From assembly GCA_900546825.1 (NCBI GenBank), contig UREE01000004.1, positions 1-64,000 on the forward strand: a stretch of 64,000 nucleotides of DNA, given 5' to 3'. The position numbers were made by a program, and so were the translations under genes. The DNA is from an uncultured Collinsella sp. GTDB taxonomy: Bacteria; Actinomycetota; Coriobacteriia; Coriobacteriales; Coriobacteriaceae. The notes beneath the pieces were generated by a model. It ran no database searches. It saw nothing but the letters and a program-made list of their open reading frames with translations, and was not told where the DNA came from. This document shows positions 53,859 to 62,502 of the stretch, in pieces (the first letter of the stretch is position 1; each line of letters opens with the position of its first letter).

Positions 53859-54514
53859 CGGAGGATCCTCACCTTCTTATCGATATAGTTGCCAATGTGG
53901 CTCACCACAAAGGCCGTGCCCAGGTAGCCGAGCGCCGAGATAAAGAACGCGGCGACGCCGCCGAGCGAGCGCGTGTTGATGTAGCTCACCACGCCGGTGA
54001 GCTCCTGCGGTTTAAGCGGCACCTGACTGCCGAGCGCGGTGGTGAGCATGACGGCGATAAAGAGGTTGGTCATGGGCAGCACGCTCGAGCGCAGCGCCTG
54101 CGGAATCACGATCTTGGCGAGGATACGGCTGAAGCTCATGCCCAGCGAGCGGGCGGCTTCCACCTGGCCGACACCGACGGTGTTGATGCCGCTCATAAAG
54201 TTCTCGGAGCCAAAGGCAGAACCCAAGAGCACTGTGGCGACGATGACGCAGGTGCGGTAGGGCAGGACGACCTTGAGCGGGGGCAGCGCATAGACGACGA
54301 TAATGAGCAGCGCGATGCCGGGGATGTTACGGAAGACCTGGACATACAGGTCGCCAAAGACGCGCAGCGGCTTGAGCGGCGACACGCGCATCACGGTGAC
54401 GGCGACGGCCAGCACCATGGCGATGGCAAACGACTCAAGCGTCATGCCCCAGGTTGCTAGCAGCGCGTCGATATAGTTCTGGCCATAGAGCGACCAGAGC
54501 TCGGAGAGACTCAT
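53855..54514 (-). CDS. Polar amino-acid ABC transporter permease 1
   Basis: The 219-residue HisM/GlnP-type permease has five helices and the coupling loop SGINTVGVGQVEAARSLGMSFSRILAKIVIPQA. QVFRNIPGIALLIIVVYALPPLKV is the usual region after helix 2. GGGAGGT lies just upstream of ATG 54514. A hairpin separates it from the binding-protein gene. Confidence 0.92.
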   Translation of the reverse strand: MSLSELWSLYGQNYIDALLATWGMTLESFAIAMVLAVAVTVMRVSPLKPLRVFGDLYVQVFRNIPGIALLIIVVYALPPLKVVLPYRTCVIVATVLLGSAFGSENFMSGINTVGVGQVEAARSLGMSFSRILAKIVIPQALRSSVLPMTNLFIAVMLTTALGSQVPLKPQELTGVVSYINTRSLGGVAAFFISALGYLGTAFVVSHIGNYIDKKVRILR

Positions 54515-54538
54515 GCGGACCTCCCGCCGGTAAGGAAA

Positions 54539-54564
54539 GGGGCTCCCGTGTGTACGGAAGCCCC
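54539..54564 (-). terminator. Partial-terminator hairpin between binding protein and permease genes
   Basis: GGGGCT...AGCCCC with inner CCGT/ACGG (54539-54564) is followed on the minus strand by TTTCC. This is typical of hairpins that give extra binding-protein mRNA. Confidence 0.6.
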
Positions 54565-54652
54565 GACAACTCAGTGAGGAAACAGTTTAGCGCAATAAAG
54601 CGCATCGTGCGTTTCCGTATGGTTTCGTAGCGGCCGTTACTAGGCTCGCTGC

Positions 54653-55648
54653 CTAGGCGCCGATCTCGGGCAGCTCGGGAACATTGGTGTCGCCCGTACG
54701 GTCGCCAATGCAGATCTGCCACAGCTCGGTCCAGGTGCCATCGTCCTCGATCTTCTTAAGGAAGTCGTTGACAAAGGCGACACCGTCGGAATCGAGCGGC
54801 AGGCCGATGCCGTAGGGCTCCTTGCTGCCGAAGGGCTTGCCGGCAATCTTGTACTTGCCGGGCTCGCGGACCAGGGCGCTCTGCTGCATGTTGTTGTCGA
54901 TGACGTAGGCGTCAACGCGGCCCTGCTGAAGTGCCTGGCGGGCCTCCTCGTCGGTCTTGAACTCCTGTTGGCTGGCCTTGGGGGAGAACTCCTCCAGGAT
55001 GGCGGGGCCGTTGGAGCCGGACTGGACGGCGACGTTCTTGTCGGCCAGGTCGTCGACGCTCTTGATGTCGTCGTTGTCGGCGAGCACCAGGATAGCCTGC
55101 TGGGTGTAGTAGTAGGGACCGGCGAAGGAGACGAGCTTCTTGCGCTCGTCAGTGATGGTGTAGGTGGCAAAGACAGCGTCGACCTGGCCGTTCTGCAGGA
55201 CGGACTCGCGCGTGTCCGAGGTCACCTGGGTGATCTCGACCTTGTTCTCGCCCAGAATGAAGTTGGACAGGAGCTGTGCGATACCGGCGTCGAAGCCGCG
55301 GGTCTGACCGTCTTTCTCGTTGAGGAGGGAGAAAAGTGTGGAGGTCTGAACGCCACCGATCTTAAAGACACCGGCGTCCTTGACGGCCGTGGCCCAGGTG
55401 CTGGCGGCGATGGCGTCGTCATCGGCCTTGGGGCCGTTGTCGACGAGTTTGTCGAATGCCTTGGCATCGAGTATGGTGGAAGCCTCGGTATCTTCGGAGC
55501 TCTTGGAGGAGCCGACGGCGGAACCCTTGTCGGCCTCGGCGCTGGTGTCGGAGCAGCCGGCAAGACCAAGGCCGGCAACGGTTGCGAAGGTGGCGGCAAC
55601 GAAGCCGCGGCGGTCGAGAACGACCTGCTGGGAGAGGTTCTTGCTCAT
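54653..55648 (-). CDS. Polar amino-acid ABC transporter substrate-binding lipoprotein
   Basis: The 331-residue secreted lipoprotein has a signal peptide with LDRRGF (twin-arginine-like) and a lipobox ending LAGC (Cys32). A Ser/Glu-rich linker follows. The SBP family 3 domain has FDAGIAQLLSNFILGEN, VDAVFATYTITDERKK, VSFAGPYYYTQQAILVL and SVDDLADKNVAVQSGSNG. Glutamate or glutamine is a likely ligand because of the amidotransferase in the operon, but this is inference. It heads the operon. Three tandem hairpins (55831-56049) lie upstream of it. Confidence 0.93.
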   Translation of the reverse strand: MSKNLSQQVVLDRRGFVAATFATVAGLGLAGCSDTSAEADKGSAVGSSKSSEDTEASTILDAKAFDKLVDNGPKADDDAIAASTWATAVKDAGVFKIGGVQTSTLFSLLNEKDGQTRGFDAGIAQLLSNFILGENKVEITQVTSDTRESVLQNGQVDAVFATYTITDERKKLVSFAGPYYYTQQAILVLADNDDIKSVDDLADKNVAVQSGSNGPAILEEFSPKASQQEFKTDEEARQALQQGRVDAYVIDNNMQQSALVREPGKYKIAGKPFGSKEPYGIGLPLDSDGVAFVNDFLKKIEDDGTWTELWQICIGDRTGDTNVPELPEIGA

Positions 55649-55830
55649 GGTAGAACACCTTTCTCAATAAAATCCCTAGCGGTTGAGTAGAGTTATACCC
55701 TATCCCGCTCAAATGGGTCAACACGAAATAACTCAGAAACATACTTACCTTATGGGTTATTCTACCTACCATAAAGGGACAGGCACCTTTGTGGTGGTTC
55801 TTGCAGATGTGGTGGCCTGTCTCGCTGCTT

Positions 55831-56049
55831 TGTCTCAATCTGTAACAGGTAGACGAGGAAATGGGTTCTAACTGTTACAGATTGAGATTTTCTCTTCAGG
55901 GGAATTCGAATGTCTCGATCTGTAACAGTTAGACGGCCAAAAGGTCTCTATCTGTTACAGATTGAGACAAAGGTCAGGGGCAAAGACGGTTTGTCTAGAT
56001 TTGTAACAGTTAGACGGGAATTCGGGCCCTAGATGTTACAGATTGAGAT
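55831..56049. repeat. Three tandem hairpins with 80-bp period
   Basis: Each unit has left arm TGTCTCRATCTGTAACAGKTAGACG and right arm TCTAACTGTTACAGATTGAGA (with small changes): 55831-55887, 55911-55969 and 55991-56049. The spacing between units is 80-81 bp, while the loops and linkers differ. The region lies in the 455-bp gap between the transporter operon start (55648) and the dxs terminator. No ORF is seen here. An AAAGGGACAGG string just before (55780-55790) recalls family B. Confidence 0.9.
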
Positions 56050-56061
56050 AATCGCGCGCGA

Positions 56062-56106
56062 AAATAAAAACCTCCGCAGGGGTGCTTCCCTTGCGGAGGT
56101 TTTTTA
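56062..56106. terminator. Bidirectional terminator at the dxs 3' end
   Basis: AACCTCCGCA (56069-56078) and TGCGGAGGTT (56092-56101) form a 10-bp stem with A-runs before and six T after (56100-56105). On the minus strand it ends dxs. Confidence 0.88.
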
Positions 56107-57885
56107 CTCGTTAAGTAGCCTAACGGCTTCGGCGGCCATGTTCTCGGCCGTCATGCCGTTCTGAGCGAGCAACTCGTTGGGGTCGTAGCGGTCGGGGAAG
56201 CCCTTGGCGATGCCAAAGGTGCGCGTGCGCACGGGCGTGCAGGCCAAGTAGCACGCGACGCGCTCGCCCCAGCCGCCGTCCAAGATGCCGTCTTCGAGGG
56301 TGACGACAACGCGATGCTTGGCGGCAAGGCTGTCGAGGAACTCGCGGTCGAGCTCGGTTGCATAGCGCGGGTTGACGAGCGTGGCCTCGATGCCGTACTC
56401 GGCAGTCAGACGGTTTGCCACGCGCTCGCCCAGCTCAAAGAAATCGCCAAGCGCGAGCACGGCCACGTCGCGACCCTGGCACACCACGTTGTAACGAACG
56501 GCGCCGTAATCGGCGTCCTCGGCAGGCGCAAGATCGGGGCGGCTTACCAAGCCAATGCCCGGCACGCGAATCGCCACGGGATGCTCGCGGTGGTCGAGCG
56601 ACCAGCTCAGCATGGATAGGTATTCCTCCATGCAGGAAGGCGCCAGGTAACGCATATTGGGGAGAGCGCCCAGCATAGAAATATCAAAGAACGAAAGATG
56701 CGTCTCGGATGTGGTGCCAAAGATCGATGCGCCAAACACCAGGATGGTTGCGGGGACATCGTTGAGGCACAGGTCGTGCCACAGCTCGTCGTAGGCGCGC
56801 TGCAAAAACGTGCCGTACACACCAAAGACTGGCTTGGCACCCGAGCGCGCAAGCGCGGTGGCAAAGGTCACGGCGTGCTCCTCGGCAATGCCCACATCGA
56901 CGAACTGTTTGCCGGCGGCGGCGCGAAGCTCGGGTGTAAAGCCCATGATGTAGGGCGTGGCGGCCGTGATGCCCACGACCTGCGGATCGTGCTCGATGGC
57001 GGCGCTGAGCGCCTCGCCCGTAATGTCGGCATAGGTGCGCGGCGCAGGCTCGCTCGGATGGCCCGGGCAGAGCTTGCGCCCAGTCGCCATGTCAAACGGA
57101 CCCACATGATGCCAGCGCTCGGGGTCGCTCTGGGCTGGCTCAAAGCCCTTGCCCTTTGCGGTGGAGACGTGCAGCACGATGGGATGATCGATATCGCGCA
57201 GCTCCTGCAGCGTGTCGACCAGGGCCAACACATCGTTGCCGGTGTCCAGATAGCAGTAGTCGAGCCCCATCGCGCGGAAAACGTTGCGCTCACAGGTGCC
57301 GTTGCTGGCGCGTAGCTCGGCCAGATTGCGATACAGGCCACCGTGGTTTTCGGCGATGGACTGGTCGTTATCGTTGACGATGATGATCAGGTTGCTGTCG
57401 AGCTCGGCGGCATTGTTAAAGCCCTCAAACGCCAGACCGCCCGAAAGCGAACCGTCGCCAATGATGGTGATGACGTTGTACGCATCGCCCGCCAGGTCAC
57501 GAGCGTGCGCCAAGCCGCAGCCCAGACTCACCGACGTGGAGGTGTGGCCCATGGCGAACAGGTCGTGCTCGGACTCGTCAGGATTGGCAAAACCAGAGGC
57601 CTCGCCGTAGCGTGCCGGGTCGATATAAGTGTACGCGCGCCCAGTCAGCGCCTTGTGGGCGTAGGTCTGGTGCGAAACATCAAAGACAATCTTGTCGATG
57701 GGGGAGTTAAACACGCGATGGAGCGCAACCGTAAGCTCAACGACGCCCAGGTTGGGGGCAACGTGCCCGCCGACGGCGGCGGAGCTTTCGAGGATGGCGT
57801 GGCGGATCTCGCCGCAGAGCAGCGGAAGCTCGGCGCGATCGAGAGCCTTGACGTCCTCGGGCGTTGTCGTTTGCGTAAGCAGCAT
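56104..57885 (-). CDS. dxs: 1-deoxy-D-xylulose-5-phosphate synthase
   Basis: This TPP enzyme condenses pyruvate and glyceraldehyde 3-phosphate, the first step of DXP isoprenoid synthesis. It has 593 residues, slightly short. The TPP motif GDGSLSGGLAFEGFNNAAEL...IVNDND, KIVFDVSHQTYAHKALTGR, AMGHTSTSVSLG (histidine before S/T), and FVDVGIAEEHAVTFATALA in the central domain are all diagnostic. The ribosome-binding site is weak (GGAG, 12 nt from ATG 57885). It stands alone in its transcription unit. Confidence 0.94.
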   Translation of the reverse strand: MLLTQTTTPEDVKALDRAELPLLCGEIRHAILESSAAVGGHVAPNLGVVELTVALHRVFNSPIDKIVFDVSHQTYAHKALTGRAYTYIDPARYGEASGFANPDESEHDLFAMGHTSTSVSLGCGLAHARDLAGDAYNVITIIGDGSLSGGLAFEGFNNAAELDSNLIIIVNDNDQSIAENHGGLYRNLAELRASNGTCERNVFRAMGLDYCYLDTGNDVLALVDTLQELRDIDHPIVLHVSTAKGKGFEPAQSDPERWHHVGPFDMATGRKLCPGHPSEPAPRTYADITGEALSAAIEHDPQVVGITAATPYIMGFTPELRAAAGKQFVDVGIAEEHAVTFATALARSGAKPVFGVYGTFLQRAYDELWHDLCLNDVPATILVFGASIFGTTSETHLSFFDISMLGALPNMRYLAPSCMEEYLSMLSWSLDHREHPVAIRVPGIGLVSRPDLAPAEDADYGAVRYNVVCQGRDVAVLALGDFFELGERVANRLTAEYGIEATLVNPRYATELDREFLDSLAAKHRVVVTLEDGILDGGWGERVACYLACTPVRTRTFGIAKGFPDRYDPNELLAQNGMTAENMAAEAVRLLNE

Positions 57886-58113
57886 CGTTGTGGGTTACTC
57901 CATGCGAATCGTGCGCCGGCACTCCCTCGGCCGGCACAATTGCACAAGACAGTCTCGCACATTTTGGCGTTTGATATGTGACGGCGGCGCGGTAATTCGC
58001 CAACTGGTGGGGCAAAACGTTTTGTCCGATGCCATACTGGTAAATTCGATGATGATTTTATTCATTGCGCGCAGGCCGCGGCTTGCCGCCGAGCGCCGCC
58101 GGAAGGAGGCCGC

Positions 58114-58671
58114 ATGTCCGATACCGTTCGTGCCGAGAAAATCGCGCGCGAGGTCGACGATGCCGCCCGTCAGCTTGCCCAGGCGGGCCGCTTGGACCTG
58201 ATGCATGAGTTTATCCAACATGGCGATGTGACGGTCTATACGCATGTGACCTCGGTAGCGCGGGCAAGTCTGTCCTTTGCCGAGCGCCTGGGCCGCGTCG
58301 GTATCTCCGTCGACCGCTTATCGCTGCTGCGCGGGGCCCTGCTGCACGATTACTTTCTCTATGACTGGCACGATCCCGACCCAAGCCATCGACTGCATGG
58401 CTTTCGTCACCCGTTTTTTGCCTTGGCGCGTGCGGAGGAAGATTTTGAGCTGACGCCGCGCGAGCGGAATATTATCGTACGGCATATGTTTCCGCTGGTA
58501 CCGGTGCCGCCGACGTGTCGTGAGGCATGGATTGTGTGCCTGGCGGATAAATGGTGCGCACTGCGCGAGACGATTGCCGGCCGTCTGCCGCGCAAAGGCG
58601 GCGCGAACGATTTGAACGAGGGCCCGAGTGACGGCTCGAGCAAAGAATCGAACGAAAAGAGGAGTGGGTAG
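58114..58671 (+). CDS. HD-domain phosphohydrolase
   Basis: The 185-residue protein has an HD-superfamily core: VYTHVTSVARASLSFAERL (first His), LLHDYFLYDWHDP (HD pair), RHPFFALARAEEDFELTPRERNIIVRHMFPL and WIVCLADKWCALRE (last Asp). The pattern is that of small HD proteins encoded beside membrane proteins in Firmicutes and Actinobacteria. The C terminus is a hydrophilic Ser/Asn/Lys tail. Translational coupling to the CmpB-like gene 3 bp downstream suggests they act together. Substrate unknown. Confidence 0.85.
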   Translation: MSDTVRAEKIAREVDDAARQLAQAGRLDLMHEFIQHGDVTVYTHVTSVARASLSFAERLGRVGISVDRLSLLRGALLHDYFLYDWHDPDPSHRLHGFRHPFFALARAEEDFELTPRERNIIVRHMFPLVPVPPTCREAWIVCLADKWCALRETIAGRLPRKGGANDLNEGPSDGSSKESNEKRSG

Positions 58672-58674
58672 ACG

Positions 58675-59694
58675 GTGGGAACCGCGATCGACATGGCATT
58701 TGACGGCGCGACGCTTGCCGCCTGTCCGCTCTCGGCGCTGGTACTCTCGTTTGCCTTCTACGGTTTTTGCGGCTGGGTATGGGAGTCGACAGTCTGCGCC
58801 ATGCTCAACCACGGACGCTTTGCCAACAGCGGCTTTTTGCTAGGGCCGTGCTGTCCCATCTACGGTGCGGGCGGCATTGCGTGCTGGTTGCTGCTGCGTG
58901 GAATCCCAGACGCCTCGAGCCAGTTTGTCGCTGCCGCGCTCGTATGCAGCGTGATCGAATATAGCGTGGGCGTGCTGTTGGAAAAAACGACGGGTGCCCG
59001 GTTTTGGGATTACTCGCATCTGCCGTTTAACCTGCACGGACGCATCTGCCTGTACTGGGCCTGCGCGTTTGGCTTGGGTGCGTTGTGTATTTGCCGTTTA
59101 GTGGAGCCGGCATTGCTGGGGCTGCTTGGCCATCTGCCGGTGCTAATCGTGCGCTTGGCCGCCTTTATCGTCGCGGTCGCGATGATGGTCGATGCGGTGT
59201 GCTCGTTGGCGAGCTGGCGGCGTCTGTCCGATCAGCTTGAGCGTGTGCGTGCCGACCTTGCCGACCGCATCAATGAGTCGCTTGCCGACGCCTCCGACTC
59301 TATGCTCGAACGTATTCCCGATTCGGCGATTGACTCGGTGGCGCAGACGCATATCCGCGGTCGCGCCGTTAACGCTTGGCTGGCCGAGCTGGGCGACGCG
59401 GCGCTCGATGCCCTGCGCGAGAAGACTTCGATGCCGACGTTTATCTCGGATGGTGCTCGCGGCCTGGCGCTCGCTGCCCGCCGCGTGGCCGATGCCGCGC
59501 CGAGTATGCCGCGTCCGTCGCTCGGTCGTCGCCTTGCCGGCAAGCGCATGAGCCGCCCGGTACCGAGCGTGTCACTCAGCCGCCGCGACCTACGCTTCTT
59601 TAACGCCTTCCCGCGTCTGCGCATCAATCGTTACGAGGGTGTCATTCGAGCTACCGACCTCCGCGACCGAGCCCGCGAGCTGTTCCGGCGCTAG
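58675..59694 (+). CDS. CmpB-like (PF06541-type) membrane protein
   Basis: The 339-residue protein has five or six membrane helices in its first ~190 residues (FYGFCGWVWESTVCAMLNHGRFANSGFLLGP...PIYGAGG, the family's signature, then FWDYSHLPFNLHGRICLYWACAFGLGA). A ~150-residue cytoplasmic tail follows, Arg/Asp-rich with a coiled part (QLERVRADLADRINESLADA). The family is called putative ABC-transporter type IV, but its function is unknown. The GTG start at 58675 gives a 3-bp gap from the HD gene. Confidence 0.83.
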   Translation: MGTAIDMAFDGATLAACPLSALVLSFAFYGFCGWVWESTVCAMLNHGRFANSGFLLGPCCPIYGAGGIACWLLLRGIPDASSQFVAAALVCSVIEYSVGVLLEKTTGARFWDYSHLPFNLHGRICLYWACAFGLGALCICRLVEPALLGLLGHLPVLIVRLAAFIVAVAMMVDAVCSLASWRRLSDQLERVRADLADRINESLADASDSMLERIPDSAIDSVAQTHIRGRAVNAWLAELGDAALDALREKTSMPTFISDGARGLALAARRVADAAPSMPRPSLGRRLAGKRMSRPVPSVSLSRRDLRFFNAFPRLRINRYEGVIRATDLRDRARELFRR

Positions 59695-59892
59695 CCAGAG
59701 CGGAGCCAAGCGAGCCCTTCTCGTTCGCACGTTTCCCGTTCGTTTCGCGTCCGTTGCCGCGCCGTTTCCAAGATTGCGGTGCCGTTTCCATTCGACAACG
59801 CAGCGTTTAACAACGCCGTATCTGGTCTACACCAGTTGCCCCTCGGCCGCATCATGAGCGCCGACAACGTTCATGCGACCAAGGGGGAGCGA

Positions 59893-61170
59893 ATGTACGA
59901 TACGGGATCGACAACGTTTATGCTCATCTGCACCATGCTCGTGTTTTTAATGACACCGGGTCTGGCGTTTTTCTATGGCGGCCTGTCCAGGCGCAAAAAT
60001 GTCATCAACACCATGCTTATGTGCTTTGGCGCCATTGGCCTGGTTGGTGTGCTGTGGATTGTTGCCGGCTGGTCGCTGGCCTACGGTGGCGACGGTTCTA
60101 GCCCGTTTATTGGCGGCTTTGACCAGTTGCTGTGCCTGCCGGTGCTCAACCAGGTGCTGCAGGCGGCCGAGGGCAATGCTGCGGATGGTGCCGTCTACCC
60201 TCAGATCATCAACATCGCCTTCCAGATGGCGTTTGCCATGATCACCGCCGCTATCGTTACGGGCAGTCTGGCAGGCCGCGTTAAGTTTGGTGCCATGACG
60301 GCCTTCCTGGGCATTTGGCTGCTCGTGGTCTATGCGCCGCTCGCCCACATGGTTTGGGGCGGCGATGGTTCCTTTATCGGCGACATCATCGGCGCGCTCG
60401 ACTTTGCCGGCGGCGACGTGGTACACATTTCGTCCGGTCTCACGGGCCTGATTCTCTGCTTAATGCTCGGCCGTCGTCGCGGCTTTGGCATGGTGAGCTA
60501 CCGTCCGCATAACGTGCCGTTTGTGGCGCTGGGCGCCGGTCTACTTTGGTTTGGTTGGTTTGGCTTTAACGGCGGCAGCGAGTTTAAGGCCGACGCCGTG
60601 GCGGCACTCGCCATCCTCAACACCGTGACGGCCAGCGCGGCGGGCATGGTCTCGTGGCTTGTCGTCGAGCGCGTGCACACCGGTCGCCCCACGCTGGTGG
60701 GTGCCAGCACCGGTCTGGTTGCGGGCCTTGTGGTGGTCACGCCGGGTGCGGGCTTTGTCGAGCCGTGGGCAGCGCTGGTCATGGGCCTGATCGTCTCGCC
60801 CGTCTGTTACCTGGCCATCAGCCATCTTAAGACCAAGTTTGGCTACGACGATGCGCTCGACGCGTTCGGTTGCCACGGTATCGGCGGCATCTTGGGCGGT
60901 GTGCTCACGGGCCTGTTCTGCGTGCCGGAGCTCTCGTGGACCGGTAAGGGCGGCCTGTTCTACACGGGCGACGTGTCGCTGCTTGTCTCGCAGGTTCTGG
61001 GCATTGTGGTGACGGTCGTTATTGTGCTGGTGCTCGACTTGGTGATCGCCGCGGTGGTCAAGGCACTGTTCCACGGCAGCCTGCGTGTGGACGAGGCCGA
61101 CGAGGCGCTGGGTCTGGATGCGAGTCAGCACGGCGAGAGCGCCTATCCTTCTTTCTCCGGACTCGATTAG
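59893..61170 (+). CDS. amtB: Ammonium transporter
   Basis: The 425-residue Amt/MEP/Rh protein conducts ammonium. MTPGLAFFYGGLSRRKNV near the N terminus, AFQMAFAMITAAIVTGSLAGRVKF, the first twin histidine in GGDVVHISSGLTGL, the gate FGWFGFNGGSE and the second histidine in FGCHGIGGILGGVLTG are canonical. The C-terminal tail (FHGSLRVDEADEALGLDASQHGESAYPSF) is the conserved PII-contact region. ATG 59893 has GGGGGAG upstream. glnK follows across a large imperfect palindrome. Confidence 0.95.
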   Translation: MYDTGSTTFMLICTMLVFLMTPGLAFFYGGLSRRKNVINTMLMCFGAIGLVGVLWIVAGWSLAYGGDGSSPFIGGFDQLLCLPVLNQVLQAAEGNAADGAVYPQIINIAFQMAFAMITAAIVTGSLAGRVKFGAMTAFLGIWLLVVYAPLAHMVWGGDGSFIGDIIGALDFAGGDVVHISSGLTGLILCLMLGRRRGFGMVSYRPHNVPFVALGAGLLWFGWFGFNGGSEFKADAVAALAILNTVTASAAGMVSWLVVERVHTGRPTLVGASTGLVAGLVVVTPGAGFVEPWAALVMGLIVSPVCYLAISHLKTKFGYDDALDAFGCHGIGGILGGVLTGLFCVPELSWTGKGGLFYTGDVSLLVSQVLGIVVTVVIVLVLDLVIAAVVKALFHGSLRVDEADEALGLDASQHGESAYPSFSGLD

Positions 61171-61172
61171 CA

Positions 61173-61280
61173 GCACGGCTTTCCCAGGCACCCGACCTTG
61201 CCCCTCAAACCGTCGCTTGCGTACCGAAGTACGCGGCGCTTCTCTTTCGGGGCAATCTCGGGCACCTGGAAAACCCGTGC
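61173..61280. repeat. Large imperfect inverted repeat between amtB and glnK
   Basis: Arms 61173-61204 and 61249-61280 (32 bp, six mismatches) enclose a small perfect stem GCGTAC/GTACGC (61219-61234). It starts 3 bp after the amtB stop and may moderate read-through into glnK. Confidence 0.75.
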
Positions 61281-61326
61281 CATGTGAAGGACAATTCATT
61301 TCTTTTATTGAAGAGAGGAATTCACT

Positions 61327-61665
61327 ATGAAGAAAATTACGGCTATCGTGCGCCAGGAGAAGCTTGAGGTTCTTAAAGACGCGCTGTTTGCTGCCGATGT
61401 TCGCGGTATGACTATCAACCAGGTGCAGGGCTGCGGCGCACAGCATGGCTGGAAGGAATACGTACGCGGCAACGAGCTGCTCGTCAACACGATCCCTAAG
61501 GTGCAGTTCACCCTCATCTGCGCCGATGAACATGTCGACGGAATTGTCGACATCATCTGCAACGCCGCCCGCACCGGCGCCGTCGGCGACGGCAAGATCT
61601 GGGTCGAGCCGGTCGAGGAAGTCATCCGCATCCGCACCGGCGAACACGGCCCCGCCGCGGTGTAG
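61327..61665 (+). CDS. glnK: PII nitrogen-regulatory protein
   Basis: This 112-residue PII protein should sense 2-oxoglutarate/ATP/ADP and plug AmtB. MKKITAIVRQEKLEVLKDAL, NAARTGAVGDGKIWVEPVEEVIRIRTGE (B- and C-loop) are canonical. The T-loop is GCGAQHGWKEYVRGNELLVNTIPKV: the position of the modifiable Tyr51 (usually EVYRG) is Val, with Tyr one residue earlier (EYVRG). Uridylylation or adenylylation is therefore doubtful. The amtB-glnK order is the ancestral pair. It has a ribosome-binding site (AAGAGAGGAA). Confidence 0.93.
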   Translation: MKKITAIVRQEKLEVLKDALFAADVRGMTINQVQGCGAQHGWKEYVRGNELLVNTIPKVQFTLICADEHVDGIVDIICNAARTGAVGDGKIWVEPVEEVIRIRTGEHGPAAV

Positions 61666-61739
61666 AATCGACCGCCTACCATCCGCAACGTTAAAATGCT
61701 GCAATGAGGCACAAGACTTGCGTTGCGGATGGGCGGATT

Positions 61740-62402
61740 ATGGGTCGCAATAAATATCCCGAGGAGACGGTCGCGAAGATTCTCGACGCGGCACTGGAGC
61801 TATTCTGCGCACAGGGTTATGAGGGGACGAGCATTCAAGATATCGTTGACCGTCTTGATGGCATGACCAAGGGCGCTGTCTATCATCACTTCAAGAGCAA
61901 AGAAGAGATTTTCAATGCCGCGTTTGATCGGGCGATGACTCCGATTGTTGAGCACCGTCGCTCGATGCTTGGCGTCGGTAATATGACCGGCGCCCAAAAG
62001 CTAAAAAGGCTTTACGCTCCCGAGTCCGTTGTTCCGCAAATTGAGCTATGGGCACGTATGCGTCCTGCAGCAGATCCGGTAAAAAGCTCGCGTCTTCTGG
62101 CGATGCAGTACCAGGGCTCGTTTAACGAGTCTGCCGATGGCTATCTCTTGCCGGTGATCGAGGAGGGCATCGCCGACGGATCCATTGCGTGCGAATGCCC
62201 GCGTGAAGCGGCGGAGGCCGTATCGTTGTTGGCGAATCTTTGGCTGCTGCCGCTGTTCCGTCCGCTTGAGACCAAGGATCGAATGCTCGCTCGCGCTCAA
62301 TGTTTGGCGCAGATGGCTGCCGCGGTGGGACTCGATTTGGGGGAAGAAGTGCTTCAGACAACGGCGCAGATTTGGGACGTATGGGACCGCGCCGGGTGGT
62401 AA
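61740..62402 (+). CDS. TetR-family transcriptional regulator
   Basis: This 220-residue TetR protein has the N-terminal HTH (VAKILDAALELFCAQGYEGTSIQDIVDRLDGMTKGAVYHHFKSKEEIF). The ligand domain carries no recognisable pocket signature. It is 100 bp upstream of an MFS exporter, and two similar palindromes (62407-62421, 62471-62487) lie between them. It is thus a probable repressor of both genes. ATG 61740 has a weak ribosome-binding site. Confidence 0.9.
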   Translation: MGRNKYPEETVAKILDAALELFCAQGYEGTSIQDIVDRLDGMTKGAVYHHFKSKEEIFNAAFDRAMTPIVEHRRSMLGVGNMTGAQKLKRLYAPESVVPQIELWARMRPAADPVKSSRLLAMQYQGSFNESADGYLLPVIEEGIADGSIACECPREAAEAVSLLANLWLLPLFRPLETKDRMLARAQCLAQMAAAVGLDLGEEVLQTTAQIWDVWDRAGW

Positions 62403-62406
62403 TATA

Positions 62407-62487
62407 GATACCAACGGTATGTAATAGATTTGAGAGGGCAGCTCCGGCTGCCCTTTTCAAGTCGATAAATACATACTAGTGGTATGT
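62407..62487. promoter_or_regulatory. Pair of candidate TetR operators
   Basis: GATACC-AAC-GGTATG (62407-62421) and ACATAC-TAGTG-GTATGT (62471-62487) share the half-site GGTATGT. The second sits 16 bp before the MFS start, over the probable promoter end. Confidence 0.55.
62435..62457 (+). terminator. Intrinsic terminator of tetR
   Basis: AGGGCAGC/GCTGCCCT (62435-62454, TCCG loop) followed by TTTC lies between the two operators. Confidence 0.8.
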
Positions 62488-62502
62488 ATAGGGGGTGGGC
62501 TT

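Noticed and set aside
55831..56049. CRISPR array
   Set aside because: The repeats are long palindromic hairpins with an 80-bp period and only three units, with variable interior in the middle of each; no cas gene is present.
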